Source: an uncultured Eubacteriales bacterium (GTDB lineage Bacteria > Bacillota > Clostridia > Monoglobales > Monoglobaceae). From it: a DNA stretch of 7,078 nucleotides. The DNA lies in NCBI GenBank assembly GCA_900550775.1, contig URTH01000090.1, positions 1-7,078 of the forward strand. The letters run 5' to 3'. Positions within the stretch are counted from its first letter, which is position 1, and each line of letters starts with the position of its first letter. The notes beneath the pieces are model-generated. The model saw nothing but the letters and a program-made list of their open reading frames with translations, did no database searches and was not told the origin of the DNA. Position numbers and translations under genes: made by a program. Of this stretch, positions 6,192 through 7,078 are shown one piece after another.

Positions 6192-6213
6192 AAAAAACCG
6201 GCGATTCGGCCGG
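6192..6213 (-). terminator. Rho-independent terminator on the minus strand
   Basis: Read on the minus strand, CCGGC (complement of 6209-6213) pairs with GCCGG (complement of 6198-6202) around a 6-base loop. Six T residues (complement of 6192-6197) follow. The plus strand has no T-run after the hairpin, so the signal is one-way. No minus-strand gene is visible that would need it; it may stop antisense transcription coming out of the SLH gene. Confidence 0.6.
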
Positions 6214-6240
6214 GATAGTTGGAAAAGATGGCGATGCGCC

Positions 6241-6269
6241 TTGATTTTTCTTCATAAATGTGTTAAAAT
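6241..6269 (+). promoter_or_regulatory. Sigma-A promoter of the SLH gene
   Basis: TTGATT (6241-6246) and TAAAAT (6264-6269) are separated by 17 bp, with TGT just before the -10 (extended -10). The predicted start of transcription is near 6276, giving a leader of about 54 nt. It lies downstream of both terminators, so the SLH gene appears to be transcribed on its own. Confidence 0.82.
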
Positions 6270-6278
6270 AGTGTCGGT

Positions 6279-6298
6279 TGCTGTGTAAAAAGACAGCA
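6279..6298 (+). other. Small 5'-leader hairpin of the SLH gene
   Basis: TGCTGT (6279-6284) pairs with ACAGCA (6293-6298) around an 8-nt A-rich loop, almost at the predicted 5' end of the mRNA. A hairpin at this place may protect the transcript. The ribosome binding site at 6317-6324 stays free. Confidence 0.4.
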
Positions 6299-6329
6299 CA
6301 TGAACGACAAAATTATGAGGTGATTCTTC

Positions 6330-7078
6330 ATGCAGAAACGCAAAAAGTCAGCGGCGGCATTACTCGTTTTTGCCCTCCTGATGTTTGCACTTCCGGCACA
6401 CGTGTTCGGATTGGAATTTTCCGATGTGCCGATTACTGCTTCGTATTATAAGGCAGTGGATAAGCTCAGTAACGTGGGCGTGATTCAGGGACGCGGAGAC
6501 GGCGCGTTTGCGCCGGGTGACAGTACTACCCGTGCGGAGTTTTGTGCCTTTTTGGCACGCGCCAACGGATATAATGCAAACTATTATCAGCCAAAGGCGC
6601 TTCCCTTTGCCGATATTGACGGCAGCAGCTGGGCGGTTCCTTATATCTCTTTCTGTTATGAAAACGGCTATATCAACGGCTATGAGGACGGCATGTTCCG
6701 CCCCAATGACTATGTGACGGACGAACAGGCCGTAAAAATGGTGGTTTGCTCCTCCGGCGTCGGGGATGAAAACTTGTCCTCCGTCGGCCCGAAGTGGTAT
6801 TCCGGCTACTTAAACGTAGCACAAAAATATGATCTGCTGGCCGGAACGCGCGTGCGCGTCAACAATTCCGCAAACCGTGCGTTTGTGGCACAGGTGGTCT
6901 ATAATGCCATGCTGACCGGCAGCGGTGCGGAGGACGGATCACAGGATACGGCACAGGATGCGGTGCTGATCGGCAATAAAAACACGATATCGGCAGCAAC
7001 GCCGACCCCAACACCGGTACCTACGCCGACCCCAACGCCGGAGCCTACACCGGTACCCACACCGGAGCCCACGCCGAC
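6330..7078 (+). CDS. Secreted S-layer-homology (SLH) domain protein, N-terminal part (3' partial)
   Basis: 249 complete codons before the window ends, with no stop. Residues 1-27 are a signal peptide: MQKRKK, a hydrophobic core (AAALLVFALLMFALPA) and a plausible cut after VFG. Three SLH-type modules follow. The first (about 30-84) has FSDVP, GVIQGRGDGAFAPG and TRAEF. The second (about 92-145) has FADIDGSSWAVPYI and GYINGYEDGMFRPN. The third (about 156-200, more diverged) has WYSGYLNVAQKYDLLAG. SLH modules anchor proteins to pyruvylated secondary cell wall polymers. TRAE is kept only in the first module; the others read TDEQ and NRAF. From residue 224 a TPxP repeat begins, a linker expected to lead to a further extracellular domain outside the window. 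Start: ATG 6330, with GAGGTGAT at 6317-6324, an 8-base match to the anti-Shine-Dalgarno sequence. What the missing C-terminal part does cannot be said. Confidence 0.9.
   Translation, partial: MQKRKKSAAALLVFALLMFALPAHVFGLEFSDVPITASYYKAVDKLSNVGVIQGRGDGAFAPGDSTTRAEFCAFLARANGYNANYYQPKALPFADIDGSSWAVPYISFCYENGYINGYEDGMFRPNDYVTDEQAVKMVVCSSGVGDENLSSVGPKWYSGYLNVAQKYDLLAGTRVRVNNSANRAFVAQVVYNAMLTGSGAEDGSQDTAQDAVLIGNKNTISAATPTPTPVPTPTPTPEPTPVPTPEPTP
6999..7078 (+). repeat. 12-bp tandem repeat encoding TPxP
   Basis: Six full 12-bp units and part of a seventh encode TPTP, TPVP, TPTP, TPEP, TPVP and TPEP. The first four form two copies of a 24-bp unit starting ACGCCGACCCCAAC. Units differ mainly at the third residue (T, V or E) and at synonymous third positions. 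It is an extended cell-wall-spanning linker. The array continues past the window edge. Confidence 0.9.

Noticed and set aside
6028..6255. Small reading frames on both strands in the gap before the SLH gene (68 and 75 codons)
   Set aside because: Both run through the strong terminator at 6084-6118 and the minus-strand terminator at 6192-6213, and neither has a ribosome binding site.
6999..7078. CRISPR-like or mobile-element repeat
   Set aside because: The 12-bp units are in frame within a coding region and encode a typical TPxP linker; there are no spacers.

Overview
The window looks like chromosomal DNA of a Gram-positive anaerobe of the Bacillota, most likely class Clostridia. The grounds are strong AGGAGG-type ribosome binding sites, a formate--tetrahydrofolate ligase, an LrgA/LrgB pair, a YpsA-like SLOG protein and an S-layer-homology (SLH) protein with a Thr-Pro linker. 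Coding regions are fairly GC-rich while the intergenic regulatory stretches are AT-rich. This is inference from content; no marker fixes the genus.

Layout: (1) 1-1429, the C-terminal ~80% of formate--tetrahydrofolate ligase (fhs), cut by the window start. The first ~55 bases do not read as the expected upstream part of that enzyme. (2) 1430-1570, a leader with a terminator-like hairpin and two alternative pairings. (3) 1571-4215, mnmG (wobble-uridine tRNA modification) followed after 41 bp by an uncharacterised membrane-anchored protein, probably one transcript. (4) A 91-bp convergent spacer. (5) 4307-4795, minus strand, a SLOG/YpsA-like protein with a near-consensus promoter. (6) 4884-5955, plus strand, overlapping lrgA and lrgB, divergent from the SLOG gene. 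The short divergent region holds the SLOG promoter, a TATAAT on the other strand and a cre-like (CcpA) site. (7) 5956-6329, a 374-bp gap with hairpins, a strong plus-strand terminator, a minus-strand terminator and the promoter of the last gene. (8) 6330 to the window end, the N-terminal part of a secreted SLH protein running into a TPxP repeat.

Most genes are housekeeping or belong to well-known families, and I see no defence system, CRISPR array, tRNA, rRNA or insertion sequence. The parts most worth a second look are regulatory: the compact SLOG/lrgAB divergent region with its cre-like site, the attenuator-like mnmG leader and the opposing terminators in front of the SLH gene. The uncharacterised protein behind mnmG and the odd first 55 bases also deserve checking.
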